A stretch of 64,000 nt of DNA, from the NCBI GenBank assembly GCA_016714795.1, contig JADKCA010000001.1, positions 620,001 through 684,000 of the forward strand. Direction: 5' to 3'. Shown piece after piece: positions 1-9,495 of this stretch (positions within the stretch are counted from its first letter, which is position 1; each line of letters begins with the position of its first letter). The position numbers were made by a program, and so were the translations under genes. The notes beneath the pieces were generated by a model, which ran no database searches, was not told the DNA's origin, and saw only the letters and a program-made list of their open reading frames with translations. This DNA comes from Sphingomonadales bacterium. Its GTDB lineage: Bacteria; Pseudomonadota; Alphaproteobacteria; Sphingomonadales; Sphingomonadaceae.

Positions 1-2143
1 ACCGAAGGGCCGAAATCCAAGGTTCGCCAGATCAACATCATCGGGAACGAGAAGTTCAAGGACAAGAAGCTTCGGGGCGAAATGGCCACGAAGACGACGG
101 GCCTCACCAAGGTCTTCTCATCAGGCACCAGCTATGACGCGGACAAGCTGCAATATGACCAGTCCAAGCTGCGCCAATTCTATCTGACCAAGGGCTATGC
201 CGATTTCCGCGTGATTTCTGCCGTGGCGGAACTGACGCCCAACAAGCGCGATTTCATCATCACCTATGTGGTGGAAGAGGGCGAGCGCTACAAATTCGGC
301 GACATCGGGGTCGAGAGCGAATTGCGCGATTTCAAGCCCAAGGTGGAAGCCATCCCCTTCAAAAAGGGTGAATGGTACAACGCCAAGACGGTCGAAGACA
401 CGGTGGAAAGCCTCACCGAATCCGCCGGACTGTTCGGCTATGCCTTTGCCGAAGTGAACCCCAATTTCGAGCGGGACAAGGATGCCCGCACCATGTCCAT
501 GACGTTCAACATCGGAGACGCGCCGCGTGTCTATGTCGAACGGATCGACATTAACGGCAACACGGTGACGCAGGACAAGGTGGTGCGCCGCGAATTCCGT
601 CTGGCGGAAGGCGATGCGTTCAACAGTTTCCAGGTCAAGCGCTCGTCCGACCGTATCCAGAGCCTCGGCTTCTTTCAGGAAAAGCTGGAGATCGAGCAGA
701 AGCCCGGTTCCGCACCGGACCGGATTGTGCTGGAAGCCAATGTGGAAGAAAAGAACACTGGCGAGCTCCAGCTCTCGGCAGGTTTCTCCTCGCTGGAAAA
801 ATTCATTCTCAGCTTCTCGATCCGCCAGCGCAACTTCCGCGGCAAAGGGCAGGAATTGCGCGCAGGCATCAACTATTCCAACTATTCCAAATCGGTTGAA
901 CTCGGCTTTACCGAACCTTATCTGTTTGATCGCAATATCGCGCTGGGCGTGGATATTTTCCGGCGCGATTACAACTCGTTCAACTTCATCAACAACAACC
1001 GCAATACGACTTACCAGCAGATCACGACCGGTGGTCAGGCGCGTGTTGGTATTCCGCTGACCGAATTCTGGTCGCTCGCCGGGCGCTACGGCCTGAACTA
1101 TGATGAAGTCTCGCTCGACAAGCAGACCTTCTTCTTCCAATGGGGCCTGCGATCCGTTGCTCGCCGGGCGCTATTTGTGCGACGCGGTGGGCAACCGCAT
1201 GACGTCGTCGCTCGGCTACAGTCTTGTGTTTGACAATCTCAACAATCGCATTCGCCCCAGCAAGGGCCAGCGGTTCATCTTCAGTCAGGACTTTGCGGGT
1301 CTGGGCGGCAGCGTGAAATATCTGCGCACCCGCGTAGATGCGGCCAAATACTGGAAGGTGTTGGGCAACTTCATCTTCTCGGCAGGCGCCGAAGCCGGAC
1401 ACATCATGCCCTTCGGCAAGAGCCGCGGTGTGGGTGTGGATCGTATCCGCCTGACCGATCGCTTCTTCCTGGGCGAGCCGGAAATGCGCGGCTTCGACAT
1501 TCGCGGCATTGGGCCGCGGGTCGTTCGCCAATTCTATGATGCCAACGGCGCACTGGTCACGGCGCGCGATCAGGTGTCGGACGATTCGCTGGGCGGGCGC
1601 TACTATTACAAGGGTCGCTTGGAGCTCGAAATTCCGCTGGGTTCCGGCGCGCGTGAAATGGGCCTTCGCCCGTCCTTCTTCCTGGATGTGGGCTCGGTCT
1701 GGGGCGTAAAGCGTCCGCAACTGCTCGGCTCGGCGCGCAATACTTCACCCAATGTGACGGTGATCTTCTCAGACACCAACGCAGACGGAAAGCTGGACCC
1801 GATCGTGCGTCCCATCACGGATACAGGCGGCAACGCGCTGTACACGGTGGTGGATACAACCAGTGCAGACATCGGCAAGAGCACGACGTGCGTGACGGGC
1901 TATTCCGGCACCGCTGGCGGAACATGCGTTGGCAGCTTTGCCAACACGGCTTTGGCCAACACGATCAACCCGTTCGAGGAATTTTACTTCGGCGATACAT
2001 GGAAGCCGCGCCTGTCGGTCGGCTTCGGTGTCAACTGGAACTCGCCCTTCGGTCCGTTCAGGATTGATATAGCCAAGGCCCTGCTAAAAGAGCCAGGCGA
2101 TGATACCAAGCTCATCACTTTCAACGTAGGAACCCAATTCTGA
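1..2143 (+). CDS. bamA: Outer membrane protein assembly factor BamA (5' truncated by window, frameshifted)
   Basis: BamA is the outer-membrane beta-barrel that inserts other barrel proteins, using periplasmic POTRA repeats. The frame is open from base 1, so the start lies upstream of the window. The first part reads as POTRA repeats (for example INIIGNEKFKDKKLRGEM near the start), followed by the surface-antigen barrel. The protein ends in Phe (NVGTQF), the usual last residue of barrel substrates. The reading frame breaks once: the first frame runs to 1233, and the second continues from about 1142 with CDPLLAGRYLCDAVGNR to the stop at 2141-2143. One surplus G in the GGGG at 1142-1145 restores a continuous protein (FFFQWACDPLLAG). 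BamA is essential, so an indel error is the likeliest cause. The stop overlaps the ompH start by one base (TGATG). Confidence 0.93.
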
Positions 2144-2790
2144 TGAAAACCATTTTCAAGGCTCTGGCGCTCGCTTCGGTCGCCACCACGGGTGTTGTGG
2201 CACTGGCTCCGGTTGCGTCTGCGCAAGCCGTGCAGGGGCTGGGTGTTGCCGATCTGGATGATGCAGTCTCCAAGTCGAACGCCGCCGTTCTGGCCGCCAA
2301 CCAGATCAAGATCACGCACAAGGCGACGATTGACGCCGTGGAAGCGCGGACCGGCGTCCTGAACAACGAATATCGCACCATGGTGCAGGCGTTCCAGACT
2401 GCACAGCGCGCGCCGAACCCCAATCAGGCTGCGCTTCAGCAGCAGGCGGCCGCCATCCAGAAAAAGCAGCAGGATGCTCAGACCGAGCTTCAGAACCTGG
2501 CACGCCCCTATTCGCTGGCAGAAGCCTATGCGATGGAGCAGATTCGCGGCAAGCTCGAACAGGCCGTCCGCAATGCGATGACCAAGAAGCGCGTTTCCGT
2601 GCTGCTTCAGCCCAATGCGCTGATCCTTCCCGCGCCTTCGGCTGACATCACGACGGACGTGATTGCAGAGCTGAACGCATTGGTGCCCAATGTCAGCATC
2701 ACGCCGCCTGCCGGTTGGCCGCAACAGGGTGGCGCAGCGCCCGCCGCTGGTGCAGCGCCCGCTCGCCCGGCCCAGCCGCAGAGCCGCTGA
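2143..2790 (+). CDS. ompH: OmpH/Skp family periplasmic chaperone
   Basis: Skp/OmpH chaperones hold unfolded outer-membrane proteins in the periplasm on their way to BamA. The 215-residue product has a clear Sec signal peptide (basic MKTIFK, hydrophobic core, cleavage near VASAQA at about residue 28). A central Gln/Ala/Lys-rich helical stretch (about residues 80-130, coiled-coil-like) matches the tentacle helices of the family. An Ala/Pro-rich tail ([18 protein letters not shown]) follows; such tails occur in sphingomonad versions. The start ATG overlaps the bamA stop, so translation is probably coupled. fabZ follows after four bases. The order bamA-ompH-fabZ is the common alphaproteobacterial one. 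Confidence 0.88.
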   Translation: MKTIFKALALASVATTGVVALAPVASAQAVQGLGVADLDDAVSKSNAAVLAANQIKITHKATIDAVEARTGVLNNEYRTMVQAFQTAQRAPNPNQAALQQQAAAIQKKQQDAQTELQNLARPYSLAEAYAMEQIRGKLEQAVRNAMTKKRVSVLLQPNALILPAPSADITTDVIAELNALVPNVSITPPAGWPQQGGAAPAAGAAPARPAQPQSR

Positions 2791-2794
2791 TCCG

Positions 2795-3265
2795 GTGTCT
2801 GATGATGTTGTGACAAAAGGACCGCTCGATATTCGGGCGGTCCTCGCGGCCTTGCCGCATCGCTATCCGATGCTGCTGGTGGACCGCGTGGAAGAGATTG
2901 TCGTGGACAAGTCGATCCGCGCGATCAAGGCCGTCAGCTTCAATGAGGGCTTTTTCCAGGGGCATTTCCCGGGACGCCCGATCATGCCGGGCGTGCTCAT
3001 CGTAGAGGCGCTGGCGCAGGCCGCTGGTGTGCTCGCGGTCGAATCGCTGGGGCTCTCCGGCTCTGGCAAGCTCGTCTATTTCATGGCGATTGACGGCGCC
3101 AAGTTCCGCACGCCCGTGGAGCCGGGCTGCCTGCTGACGCTGGAAGTAGAGTTCGTCCAGAAGCGCGCCAGCGTCTGCAAATTCGCCGGACGCGCACTGG
3201 TGGATGGCAAGCTGGCGGCTGAGGCCAATTTCACGGCCATGATTGCGGACCCGCCTGCAAACTGA
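2795..3265 (+). CDS. fabZ: 3-hydroxyacyl-[acyl-carrier-protein] dehydratase FabZ
   Basis: FabZ dehydrates (3R)-hydroxyacyl-ACP to trans-2-enoyl-ACP in fatty acid elongation in the cytoplasm. The 156-residue product shows the family signatures [13 protein letters not shown] near residue 20, the catalytic His in [12 protein letters not shown], and the catalytic Glu in [10 protein letters not shown] chose the GTG at 2795, which follows the ompH stop by four bases. A frame-compatible start at 2690 would lie inside ompH and add unrelated residues. A second in-frame GTG is at 2810. The length fits the family. It is probably in one transcript with bamA and ompH, linking lipid and outer-membrane biogenesis. 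Confidence 0.95.
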   Translation: MSDDVVTKGPLDIRAVLAALPHRYPMLLVDRVEEIVVDKSIRAIKAVSFNEGFFQGHFPGRPIMPGVLIVEALAQAAGVLAVESLGLSGSGKLVYFMAIDGAKFRTPVEPGCLLTLEVEFVQKRASVCKFAGRALVDGKLAAEANFTAMIADPPAN

Positions 3266-3278
3266 TCTTGCCTTTTGT

Positions 3279-3301
3279 GCGGGGCGACGTTACGGCCCCG
3301 C
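3279..3301 (+). terminator. GC hairpin between fabZ and rpmE (possible terminator or leader structure)
   Basis: GCGGGGC (3279-3285) pairs perfectly with GCCCCGC (3295-3301) around a 9-base loop. There is no run of T after it, so it is not a classic intrinsic terminator. It lies 49 bases before the rpmE start and could equally be a leader hairpin for L31. Confidence 0.35.
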
Positions 3302-3350
3302 ATCCTATTCCTCAGGCTGGTCGGAACCAGCCGCATTTGGAGCATGACCG

Positions 3351-3581
3351 ATGAAAGCCAACACGCATCCCGACTATCACTTCATCACCGTGAAGATGAC
3401 CGATGGCACCGAATTCCAGACCCGCACGACCTGGGGCAAGGAAGGCGATGTGATGACGCTTGAAATTGATCCGACCTCTCACCCGGCCTGGACCGGTGGT
3501 AATTCGCGCCTGCTTGACGCCGGTGGCCAGGTGGCCCGCTTCAACAAGCGTTTTGGTGGTCTCTCCCTCAAAAAGGGTTGA
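3351..3581 (+). CDS. rpmE: 50S ribosomal protein L31
   Basis: L31 bridges the two ribosomal subunits near the central protuberance. The 76-residue product begins [19 protein letters not shown] and contains [23 protein letters not shown] and the Lys-rich end typical of bacterial L31 (rpmE). It has no cysteine, so it is the zinc-free (C-minus) form. It is a short single gene with a strong terminator right after it, so it forms its own transcription unit or the end of the fabZ unit. Confidence 0.95.
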   Translation: MKANTHPDYHFITVKMTDGTEFQTRTTWGKEGDVMTLEIDPTSHPAWTGGNSRLLDAGGQVARFNKRFGGLSLKKG

Positions 3582-3606
3582 ACGACGCTCAATGCTGAGC
3601 AGAAGA

Positions 3607-3630
3607 GCCGTCCGGAAGGGCGGCTTTTTT
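3607..3630 (+). terminator. Intrinsic terminator after rpmE
   Basis: The stem GCCGTCC (3607-3613) pairs with GGGCGGC (3618-3624), including one G-T pair, across a GGAA tetraloop. Six T follow directly (3625-3630). It lies 26 bases after the rpmE stop. Confidence 0.9.
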
Positions 3631-3718
3631 GTGTGCAAAGATGGGCCGCCATGGCGATGTATGACGGACACACAATGACGCCGCGTCCGCGGGCGTGATT
3701 CACAATGTCTGGAAAAGG

Positions 3719-3793
3719 TGGCTCCCCGAGTAGGATTCGAACCTACGGCCATTCGATTAACAGTCGAATGCTCTACCGCTGAGCTATCGGGGA
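3719..3793 (-). tRNA. tRNA-Asn (anticodon GTT)
   Basis: Read on the minus strand, this gives a full cloverleaf. The acceptor stem is TCCCCGA paired with TCGGGGA. The D-arm is AGCTCAGCGGTAGAGC, the anticodon loop is CTGTTAA with anticodon GTT, and the T-arm is TAGGTTCGAATCCTA. The discriminator is G at 3722, and the CCA end (3719-3721) is encoded in the DNA. Confidence 0.96.
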
Positions 3794-3870
3794 ACAGCTT
3801 CAAAAGCGAGCCGCGCAATTAGCATCTGAGGCGGGGAATGCAAGCCCCTTTGCGCGGAAAATATCCCGCC

Positions 3871-5085
3871 TCACGCGGCTTTCCGCATCTCCATGCGTTC
3901 CCAGATTTCGCACAGGGCCTGCACCAGTTCATCCATCATTTCGGTGCTGTGCTGGGGGCCGGGGGTGAAGCGCAGGCGTTCGGTGCCGCGCGGGACGGTG
4001 GGGAAGTTGATCGGCTGCACATAAACGCCATATTCGGCGAGCAGGATGTCGCTGATGCGTTTCGCCTTCACCGGATCGCCCACCATCAGCGGCACGATGT
4101 GCGTGGTGGAGTTCATCACCGGCAGGCCTGCCTCCGCCATGATCCGCTTGAGATAGGCGGCAGCGGCCTGCTGGCCCTCACGCTCCACGCTCGACTGTTT
4201 CAGGTGCCGCACGCTCGCCAGCACGCCGGCCACCAGCACGGGCGAGAGGCTCGTGGTGAAGATGAAGCCGGGGGCATAGCTGCGGATCACGTCCACAATC
4301 ACCTGATCGGCTGCGATATAGCCGCCCATCACGCCAAACGCCTTGCCCAGCGTGCCTTCGATGATCGTCACGCGGTGCGCCACGCCATCGCGGTCGGTGA
4401 TGCCGCCGCCGCGCGGGCCATACATGCCCACGGCGTGCACTTCGTCGCAATAGGTGATGGCGTTATACTTGTCGGCCAGATCGCAGATCGCGGTGATGTC
4501 CGCCACGTCGCCATCCATCGAATAGACGCTTTCGAACGCGATCAGCTTGGGCGTCTCCGGGTCTGCCGCTTCGAGCAATTCCTCCAGATGAACCAGATCA
4601 TTGTGCCGCCACACCTGCTTTTCGCAGCCCGAATTGCGGATGCCCGCAATCATCGAGGCGTGATTGAGCTCATCCGAAAAGATGATGCAGCCCGGCAGAA
4701 CCTTGGCCAGCGTGGCCAACGTCGCCTCGTTCGAGACATAGCCGGAGGTGAACAGAAGCGCGCCTTCCTTGCCATGCAGATCGGCCAGTTCGGCCTCCAG
4801 ATTGACATGGTAATGCGTGTTGCCGCCAATGTTGCGCGTGCCGCCGGAACCCGCACCGACATCATGCAGCGCCTCTTCCATCGCGGCAATCACCTTGGGA
4901 TGCTGCCCCATGGCAAGATAATCGTTCGAGCACCACACCGTGATCGGCTTCGGCCCGTTATGACCCGCAAAGCAGCGCGCGTTGGGAAAGGCCCCCTTGT
5001 TGCGCAAAATGTCGATGAAGACGCGATAACGGCCTTCCTCATGAAGGCGGTCAATTGCTGCATTGAAAACCTTGCCGTAATCCAC
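3871..5085 (-). CDS. hemA: 5-aminolevulinate synthase (ALAS, C4 pathway)
   Basis: ALAS condenses glycine and succinyl-CoA to 5-aminolevulinate, the first step of haem synthesis in alphaproteobacteria. It is a PLP enzyme of the alpha-oxoamine synthase family. The product shows [14 protein letters not shown], the glycine loop [32 protein letters not shown], and [14 protein letters not shown] with the PLP-binding lysine. I set the start at the GTG at 5085 ([23 protein letters not shown]), where family members begin. An AGGGGC ribosome site lies just upstream. An in-frame ATG at 5175 would add 30 residues with no family counterpart. The length (404 residues) is normal. High haem demand fits the many c-type cytochromes in this window. 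Confidence 0.95.
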   Translation of the reverse strand: MDYGKVFNAAIDRLHEEGRYRVFIDILRNKGAFPNARCFAGHNGPKPITVWCSNDYLAMGQHPKVIAAMEEALHDVGAGSGGTRNIGGNTHYHVNLEAELADLHGKEGALLFTSGYVSNEATLATLAKVLPGCIIFSDELNHASMIAGIRNSGCEKQVWRHNDLVHLEELLEAADPETPKLIAFESVYSMDGDVADITAICDLADKYNAITYCDEVHAVGMYGPRGGGITDRDGVAHRVTIIEGTLGKAFGVMGGYIAADQVIVDVIRSYAPGFIFTTSLSPVLVAGVLASVRHLKQSSVEREGQQAAAAYLKRIMAEAGLPVMNSTTHIVPLMVGDPVKAKRISDILLAEYGVYVQPINFPTVPRGTERLRFTPGPQHSTEMMDELVQALCEIWERMEMRKAA

Positions 5086-5182
5086 GCCCAGCCCCTGCTT
5101 CCCAATTGGTGCGACCTTCGAATTGCGCAGCTTTAATCGCGCAAGGGCAGGGAATCCAGTGCGAACGATTCGCAATTAGTGT

Positions 5183-6088
5183 CTAGAAACCACGTTTGAG
5201 GAGCCCGGCCTGTACCATTTCATCCACTGTCACCGCATCATGGCTTGGCACCATCACGACCTGCGGATTGGCCTCATGAAGCGCCTTGAACGCTTTCAGC
5301 CAGCCGAACACCGCAGCCCGATTCTCGCCCACAAAAAGGTCGCCCACCAACCGGGAGCGGGCGCGGGTTTCACGCCAGTTGCGGTCCATCGAAGAAATGT
5401 CGCCCATGAACAGATATTCGCGGCCAGTTGCCAATTGCACGAACATCATCTGAGAGCCCGGCGTGTGACTTGGGGCCTTGATCAGCACCACGCCGGGAGC
5501 GATTGGAAGCATCCCCTGATAAGAGAGTGGCTGATAGGTTTCGCGCGATCCCTTGGGCCATTCCAATGGAGCCGTCACCTCCGGGTGATCAACTTGCTCC
5601 CGAGTGATTCGGGTGCGCGGGCTAACATTGGCCCAGTTCTGCGCGGCCAACACGCCGCCGATATGATCGAGATGCTCATGCGTCACCACAATCAATCTGG
5701 CCCTGGGCAGTGCCGCCAGTACGCGGGCATAGGCGTCCCCATCATGCTTGTAGAACGGCATGGCGGCGTTGGATTCTGCGCTGAGTCCGGAATCGAGAAT
5801 GATGCTCTGATCGCCCGTTGCGATGCGGAAGCTGTGCACGCCCTGATCGCGCCTGCCAAAGCCGCTGCCCGCCACCAGCATGGTGTCAGCCAGCGCCCCG
5901 CGCGCGACTGTTTCCACCGAGATTGTGTCTGGCTTGTTCCCCGGCATGGCATTGGCCGCCGCCCGTAAGGAGGCGATGTCGAGCGGGGCAGGGGCGGTGT
6001 CTCCGGGGCGGTTATCGTATAGCAGCCAGTAAAAGGCGCATCCAAGAAGGGCGAGCAGCGCAACGATGATCTTGTGCCAGCGTTTCAT
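5183..6088 (-). CDS. MBL-fold metallo-hydrolase, membrane-anchored or exported
   Basis: The 301-residue protein has an N-terminal hydrophobic segment (about residues 7-25, after KRWHK), so it is exported or anchored. A metallo-beta-lactamase fold follows. Metal ligands are visible: THEHLDHIGG (HxHxDH), a second His in APSHTPGS, Asp in FMGDIS, and a late His in VPSHDAV. This set supports a two-metal hydrolase. The substrate is unknown; lactonase, quorum-quenching and other roles are possible. A GGAGAGG ribosome site precedes the ATG. It lies between the quinone oxidoreductase gene and hemA on the same strand, with gaps under 100 bases. Confidence 0.82.
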   Translation of the reverse strand: MKRWHKIIVALLALLGCAFYWLLYDNRPGDTAPAPLDIASLRAAANAMPGNKPDTISVETVARGALADTMLVAGSGFGRRDQGVHSFRIATGDQSIILDSGLSAESNAAMPFYKHDGDAYARVLAALPRARLIVVTHEHLDHIGGVLAAQNWANVSPRTRITREQVDHPEVTAPLEWPKGSRETYQPLSYQGMLPIAPGVVLIKAPSHTPGSQMMFVQLATGREYLFMGDISSMDRNWRETRARSRLVGDLFVGENRAAVFGWLKAFKALHEANPQVVMVPSHDAVTVDEMVQAGLLKRGF

Positions 6089-6159
6089 GCAAATCCTCTC
6101 CCTAATCGATTGAACGGTGTTCTAAGGTCAGTGAGAATGGTCCGGGAATTGGCCTATGG

Positions 6160-7158
6160 TCAGGTCAACAGCACAATCTTCCCGACATGGTCACCGGCCT
6201 CCATGCGGGCGTGGGCGGCGGCGGCGTCCTGCATCGGGAAAGTCCGATCCATCACGGGTTTCAATCGCCCATTTTCTACATGCGGCCAGACCGTGCGGGC
6301 AATTTCGTCTGCGACCAGCGATTTGAACGAGACCGAGCGCGGGCGCAGGGTGGAGCCTGTGAGGGTGAGGCGGCGCATCAGCACCGCGGCCATGTTGATC
6401 TCTGCCTTCACACCGCGTTGCACCGCAATGGTGACGTGGCGACCATCCTCTGCCATGCAATCCAGGTTGCGCGGGACATAGTCTCCGCCCACCATATCGA
6501 GCACGGCATTGACACCTTTGCCACCGGTGATGCTGCGCACCGCCTCTACAAAGTCCTGCTTGTTGTAATTGATGGCATGATCCGCGCCGATCTTGCGAGC
6601 TGCGGCGCATTTGCTGTCTGATCCGCAGGTGACGATGATCGTAAGCCCGAACAATTTTCCCAGTGTGATGGCCATGGTGCCGATGCCGGATGTGCCGCCA
6701 TGGACCAGCACCACATCTCCATCCACGGCGTAAGCGCGCTCGAACAGATTCGTCCACACGGTAAACAATGTTTCGGGCATGGCTGCCGCTTCGATCATGG
6801 AAAGAGCCGCAGGCACAGGCAGGCACTGCCCCGCAGGGGCCACGCAATATTCGGCATAGCCTCCGCCAGAGACCAGCGCACAGACTGGCTGGCCCAGATG
6901 TTCCGCGCCTACGCCTTCACCTGTGGCAATGATGTCTCCGCTGATTTCCAGCCCGGGAATTGAAGGCGCGCCGGGGGGCGGGGGGTAAAAGCCGCGCCGC
7001 TGGGCAATATCAGGCCGGTTCACACCAGCGGCCGCCACGCGGATCAGCACCTCTCCGGATGCCGGTTTGGGAACGGGGCGCCGGACCCAGCACAAAACCT
7101 CTGGCCCGCCTGTGGCAGACGGATCAATTGCCATCATGGTTTCTGGAACAGCTGTCAT
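6160..7158 (-). CDS. NAD(P)H quinone oxidoreductase (zinc-independent MDR, PIG3/QOR-like)
   Basis: This medium-chain dehydrogenase/reductase of the quinone oxidoreductase branch likely reduces quinones or enones with NADPH. Typical motifs are present: GVNRPDIAQRRGFYPPPPGA, PGLEISGDI, and the nucleotide-binding VHGGTSGIGTMAITLG and GADHAINY. No zinc-ligand pattern is evident. I chose the second of two adjacent ATG codons (7158; the other is 7161). The frame is open further up to 7350, but that part overlaps the rubredoxin gene and has no family similarity. The protein (332 residues) has normal length. It follows the rubredoxin gene and may be co-transcribed with the P450. Confidence 0.88.
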   Translation of the reverse strand: MTAVPETMMAIDPSATGGPEVLCWVRRPVPKPASGEVLIRVAAAGVNRPDIAQRRGFYPPPPGAPSIPGLEISGDIIATGEGVGAEHLGQPVCALVSGGGYAEYCVAPAGQCLPVPAALSMIEAAAMPETLFTVWTNLFERAYAVDGDVVLVHGGTSGIGTMAITLGKLFGLTIIVTCGSDSKCAAARKIGADHAINYNKQDFVEAVRSITGGKGVNAVLDMVGGDYVPRNLDCMAEDGRHVTIAVQRGVKAEINMAAVLMRRLTLTGSTLRPRSVSFKSLVADEIARTVWPHVENGRLKPVMDRTFPMQDAAAAHARMEAGDHVGKIVLLT

Positions 7159-7231
7159 CATGTCACCCCAAGCCCGTACCGCGCAGTTAATACGCGGCAC
7201 GGGGGAGGGGTCAACGGTCTCGGCTTTGAAT

Positions 7232-7411
7232 TCAGCCGATTTGTGCCATTTCAAAATCTTCCTTGCCGCTGCCGCATTGCGGGCAATACCAGTCTTCGGG
7301 AAGATCGGCCCAGCGCGTGCCGGGCGCAATGCCTTCGGCAGCGTCGCCATCTTCTTCGCTGTAGATATAGCCGCAGTTCAGGCACTGCCAGATTTTATAG
7401 GGTTCGCTCAT
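7232..7411 (-). CDS. Rubredoxin (59 residues)
   Basis: Rubredoxins carry single electrons on one Fe(Cys)4 centre. The minus strand from the ATG at 7411 encodes 59 residues, with CLNCG at residues 10-14 and CPQCG at residues 43-47. These are the two CxxCG knuckles that bind iron. The aromatic core residues are also present (Y5, W8, Y15, W34, W41, Y42), together with the usual [15 protein letters not shown] segment. It begins 11 bases after the P450 stop, so it is very likely translated from the same transcript. Placement beside a P450, where a 2Fe-2S ferredoxin is more usual, suggests it is the electron donor, perhaps reduced by the flavoprotein at 9496. Confidence 0.93.
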   Translation of the reverse strand: MSEPYKIWQCLNCGYIYSEEDGDAAEGIAPGTRWADLPEDWYCPQCGSGKEDFEMAQIG

Positions 7412-7422
7412 GACTGCGTTCC

Positions 7423-8697
7423 TTAGTTGAGTTCAAAACGCACGGGAACATGCTTGGGTCCGCACACGAAGTTGGAGCGCGTGCGTTCCGGTGTGCCGTT
7501 CAATTCCACTGACTTGATATGCGGAAGCAGTTCTTCCCACAACAGCCGCATTTCCATGCGCGCCAGATGCTGGCCAAGGCAGACGTGCGGGCCATAGCCA
7601 AACGCAACGTGACGTCCCGCCTGCGGGCGATCCAGCCGGAATTCGAACGGATTGTCGAACACGGCCTCATCACGGTTGCCAGACTGATAGGGCAGCATGA
7701 TGTAATCACCCTTTTCGATCTTCCGACCCTGAAACTCGGTATCTGCCACCGCAGTCCGCATGAAATGCTTCACCGGCGTGACCCAGCGGATCGATTCTTC
7801 CACATAGGCGTTCAACAGGCCGGGTTCCGCCTTGATCTGGTTGAATACGTCGGGCCGTTCGGCCAGCGCCCAGAAGGCCCCCGCCGTGGTGTTCGACGTG
7901 GTGTCATGCCCGGCGGTGGCCGCAATGATGTAATAGCCCATCAACTGGCGCTGATTGAGATACTCGCCGTTGATCTGGGCATTGGCGATGATGCTGTTCA
8001 CATTGCCAGCGGGATTGGCGCGGAACTTTTCGGTGACGGACCCGAAATAGGCTTCCAGATCGGCAATCGTCTGGGTGAGTTGCTCCAGACCTTCGGTGGC
8101 TGTGACTTCACCCTTGTTACGGTTCAGTTCGGGGTCGGCGCTGGAGAAGATTTCCTGCGTCAGCTTGAGCATATAGGCCTCGTCTTCTTGCGGAACGCCC
8201 AGCACAGTCATGATCACGCGCAACGGATACAGGAAGGCGACGTCTTCCGCGAAGTCGCACGTCGGGGCCTTTTCCAGCATGGATTGCGCAAATTCCTTCG
8301 CGATGCCGCGAATGTCGTTTTCCAGCTTCTTGATCGCCTGCGGTGTTACCGCCGGGAAAACGATGCTGCGCAGATCCTTGTGCTCCTGACCGTCCACGGC
8401 CACGAGAGAGCGGATGAGGTTGGGTTCGCCGCCGGTCAGGAACTTCACCATCGGTTCGGATTCGAGAGGTGCGATGGTCGACGAGCGGGCGCCATTGTGG
8501 AACACGTCGGCGCGTTTTTCGACCTCCATGATATCGGCATGGCGGCTCGCCACCCAGATCTTGTCATAGGATTCAGGATGCGCCCGATCAAAGGGCATGT
8601 CCCGGCGGATGATCTTGAAGGCTTCGTCCACCGGATCGCCAGCCTGATAGGCTTTGGGATCAACAATGGTATTGGCAAGCTCCTGGGTTATGGCCAC
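7423..8697 (-). CDS. Cytochrome P450 monooxygenase (bacterial class I)
   Basis: This soluble P450 of 424 residues inserts one oxygen atom of O2 into a substrate. Visible motifs are the I-helix oxygen-binding [12 protein letters not shown], the K-helix ExxR in VEESIRW, and the haem loop [10 protein letters not shown] with the Cys ligand at about residue 373. The start is a GTG at 8697 preceded by GAGAGG. No membrane anchor is present. I cannot assign a CYP family or substrate from sequence alone. The rubredoxin gene follows at once, a reductase lies at 9496, and a TetR regulator is divergent, with an operator in the shared promoter region. Confidence 0.93.
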   Translation of the reverse strand: MAITQELANTIVDPKAYQAGDPVDEAFKIIRRDMPFDRAHPESYDKIWVASRHADIMEVEKRADVFHNGARSSTIAPLESEPMVKFLTGGEPNLIRSLVAVDGQEHKDLRSIVFPAVTPQAIKKLENDIRGIAKEFAQSMLEKAPTCDFAEDVAFLYPLRVIMTVLGVPQEDEAYMLKLTQEIFSSADPELNRNKGEVTATEGLEQLTQTIADLEAYFGSVTEKFRANPAGNVNSIIANAQINGEYLNQRQLMGYYIIAATAGHDTTSNTTAGAFWALAERPDVFNQIKAEPGLLNAYVEESIRWVTPVKHFMRTAVADTEFQGRKIEKGDYIMLPYQSGNRDEAVFDNPFEFRLDRPQAGRHVAFGYGPHVCLGQHLARMEMRLLWEELLPHIKSVELNGTPERTRSNFVCGPKHVPVRFELN

Positions 8698-8740
8698 GTC
8701 TGCATTCCTCTCGCAGTGATTATCGCGTGACAGGTTGCCT

Positions 8741-8768
8741 CTTATTTGTTAGACAGTCAACAAATAAG
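8741..8768. promoter_or_regulatory. Perfect inverted repeat, likely TetR operator between P450 and regulator
   Basis: CTTATTTGTT (8741-8750) and AACAAATAAG (8759-8768) are exact reverse complements separated by 8 bases. The site sits in the divergent P450/TetR intergenic region and covers the TTG start at 8746. Its size and symmetry fit a TetR dimer operator that controls both genes. Confidence 0.7.
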
Positions 8769-9411
8769 TTTCACCGGAGGACCGAAAATCGCAACCCAGG
8801 CCCCTTCAGGACGGCGCAGTCAGGCTGAGCGTCGAGATCAATCGGAACAGGCGCTGCTGATTGCCGCAGCGGAAGTGATCGAGCGTGATGGCGTAGCGGC
8901 CGCAACGTTCGAAGCGGTGGGCAAGCAGGCCGGATATAGCCGTGCGCTGGCGAGTGTTCGCTTTGGTTCGAAGGATGGTATGGTGCGCGCGGTCATCGAC
9001 TTTCTGGCCTCGCGGCTGGAAGAGCGGATTGCGGCGCGCATCGGCGCGGTGGAAAGCCCGCTGGAGCGAATCATCGCCTATGCGGATGCGATGCTGAGCG
9101 AAGTGGAGCAGGACCGGCTGTTACGCGCCTATTTCGTCATGATGGCAGGTGCAGTGGGGCATCGGTCCGACACGCAGGTCGTGTTTCTGGCTGTGCATGA
9201 TGAAGTCCGCGAAACGCTGCGCGCATTCATTCTGGAAGGGCAAGGCGCAGGCGAGATCGATCCGGCGCTAGACGCCAACATCGTAGCGCTCTCGATCGGC
9301 AGCCTCCAGCTTGGAATCAGCGTGGAACTTCTACTGGATCCGGATATGGATATGGTCGCGATGCGACGCACGGTGAATGCCGCGATCCTGAGGATATTGA
9401 AGGCGGAATAG
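8746..9411 (+). CDS. TetR/AcrR family regulator (divergent from P450)
   Basis: The protein has an N-terminal TetR helix-turn-helix (about residues 35-80: ALLIAAAEVIERDGVAAATFEAVGKQAGYSRALASVRFGSKDG, given here only as motif limits) and a helical ligand-binding domain. It probably represses the P450 operon and itself in response to a hydrophobic effector. The start is uncertain. The TTG at 8746 lies inside the palindromic operator. There is no later ATG, GTG or TTG before the HTH. A strong GGAGG (8776-8780) sits seven bases before an ATC codon (8788), which may be the true, non-canonical start; the shorter form would have 207 residues. The gene is convergent with the flavin reductase at its 3' end. 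Confidence 0.88.
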   Translation: MLDSQQISFTGGPKIATQAPSGRRSQAERRDQSEQALLIAAAEVIERDGVAAATFEAVGKQAGYSRALASVRFGSKDGMVRAVIDFLASRLEERIAARIGAVESPLERIIAYADAMLSEVEQDRLLRAYFVMMAGAVGHRSDTQVVFLAVHDEVRETLRAFILEGQGAGEIDPALDANIVALSIGSLQLGISVELLLDPDMDMVAMRRTVNAAILRILKAE

Positions 9412-9442
9412 GGGCTGCCTGTTTCCGTGTGTGCCGAGCACA

Positions 9443-9469
9443 GTCGAGACACAGATTGCGTATCTCGAC
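9443..9469. repeat. Hairpin in convergent spacer, degraded palindromic repeat
   Basis: GTCGAGA (9443-9449) pairs with TCTCGAC (9463-9469). The flanks (CCGAGCACAGTCGAGACAC and its near-inverted partner ending in CGAACGGG) resemble sphingomonad intergenic palindromic repeats. It lies between two convergent gene ends and could act as a two-way terminator. Confidence 0.5.
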
Positions 9470-9495
9470 CGCGCTCATCACGAACGGGCAAGGAT

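Noticed and set aside
3838..5136. A 432-codon plus-strand frame over hemA.
   Set aside because: ALAS is clear on the minus strand with a fitting start and ribosome site.
7519..8730. A 403-codon plus-strand frame over the P450 gene.
   Set aside because: The P450 signature motifs on the minus strand define the real gene.
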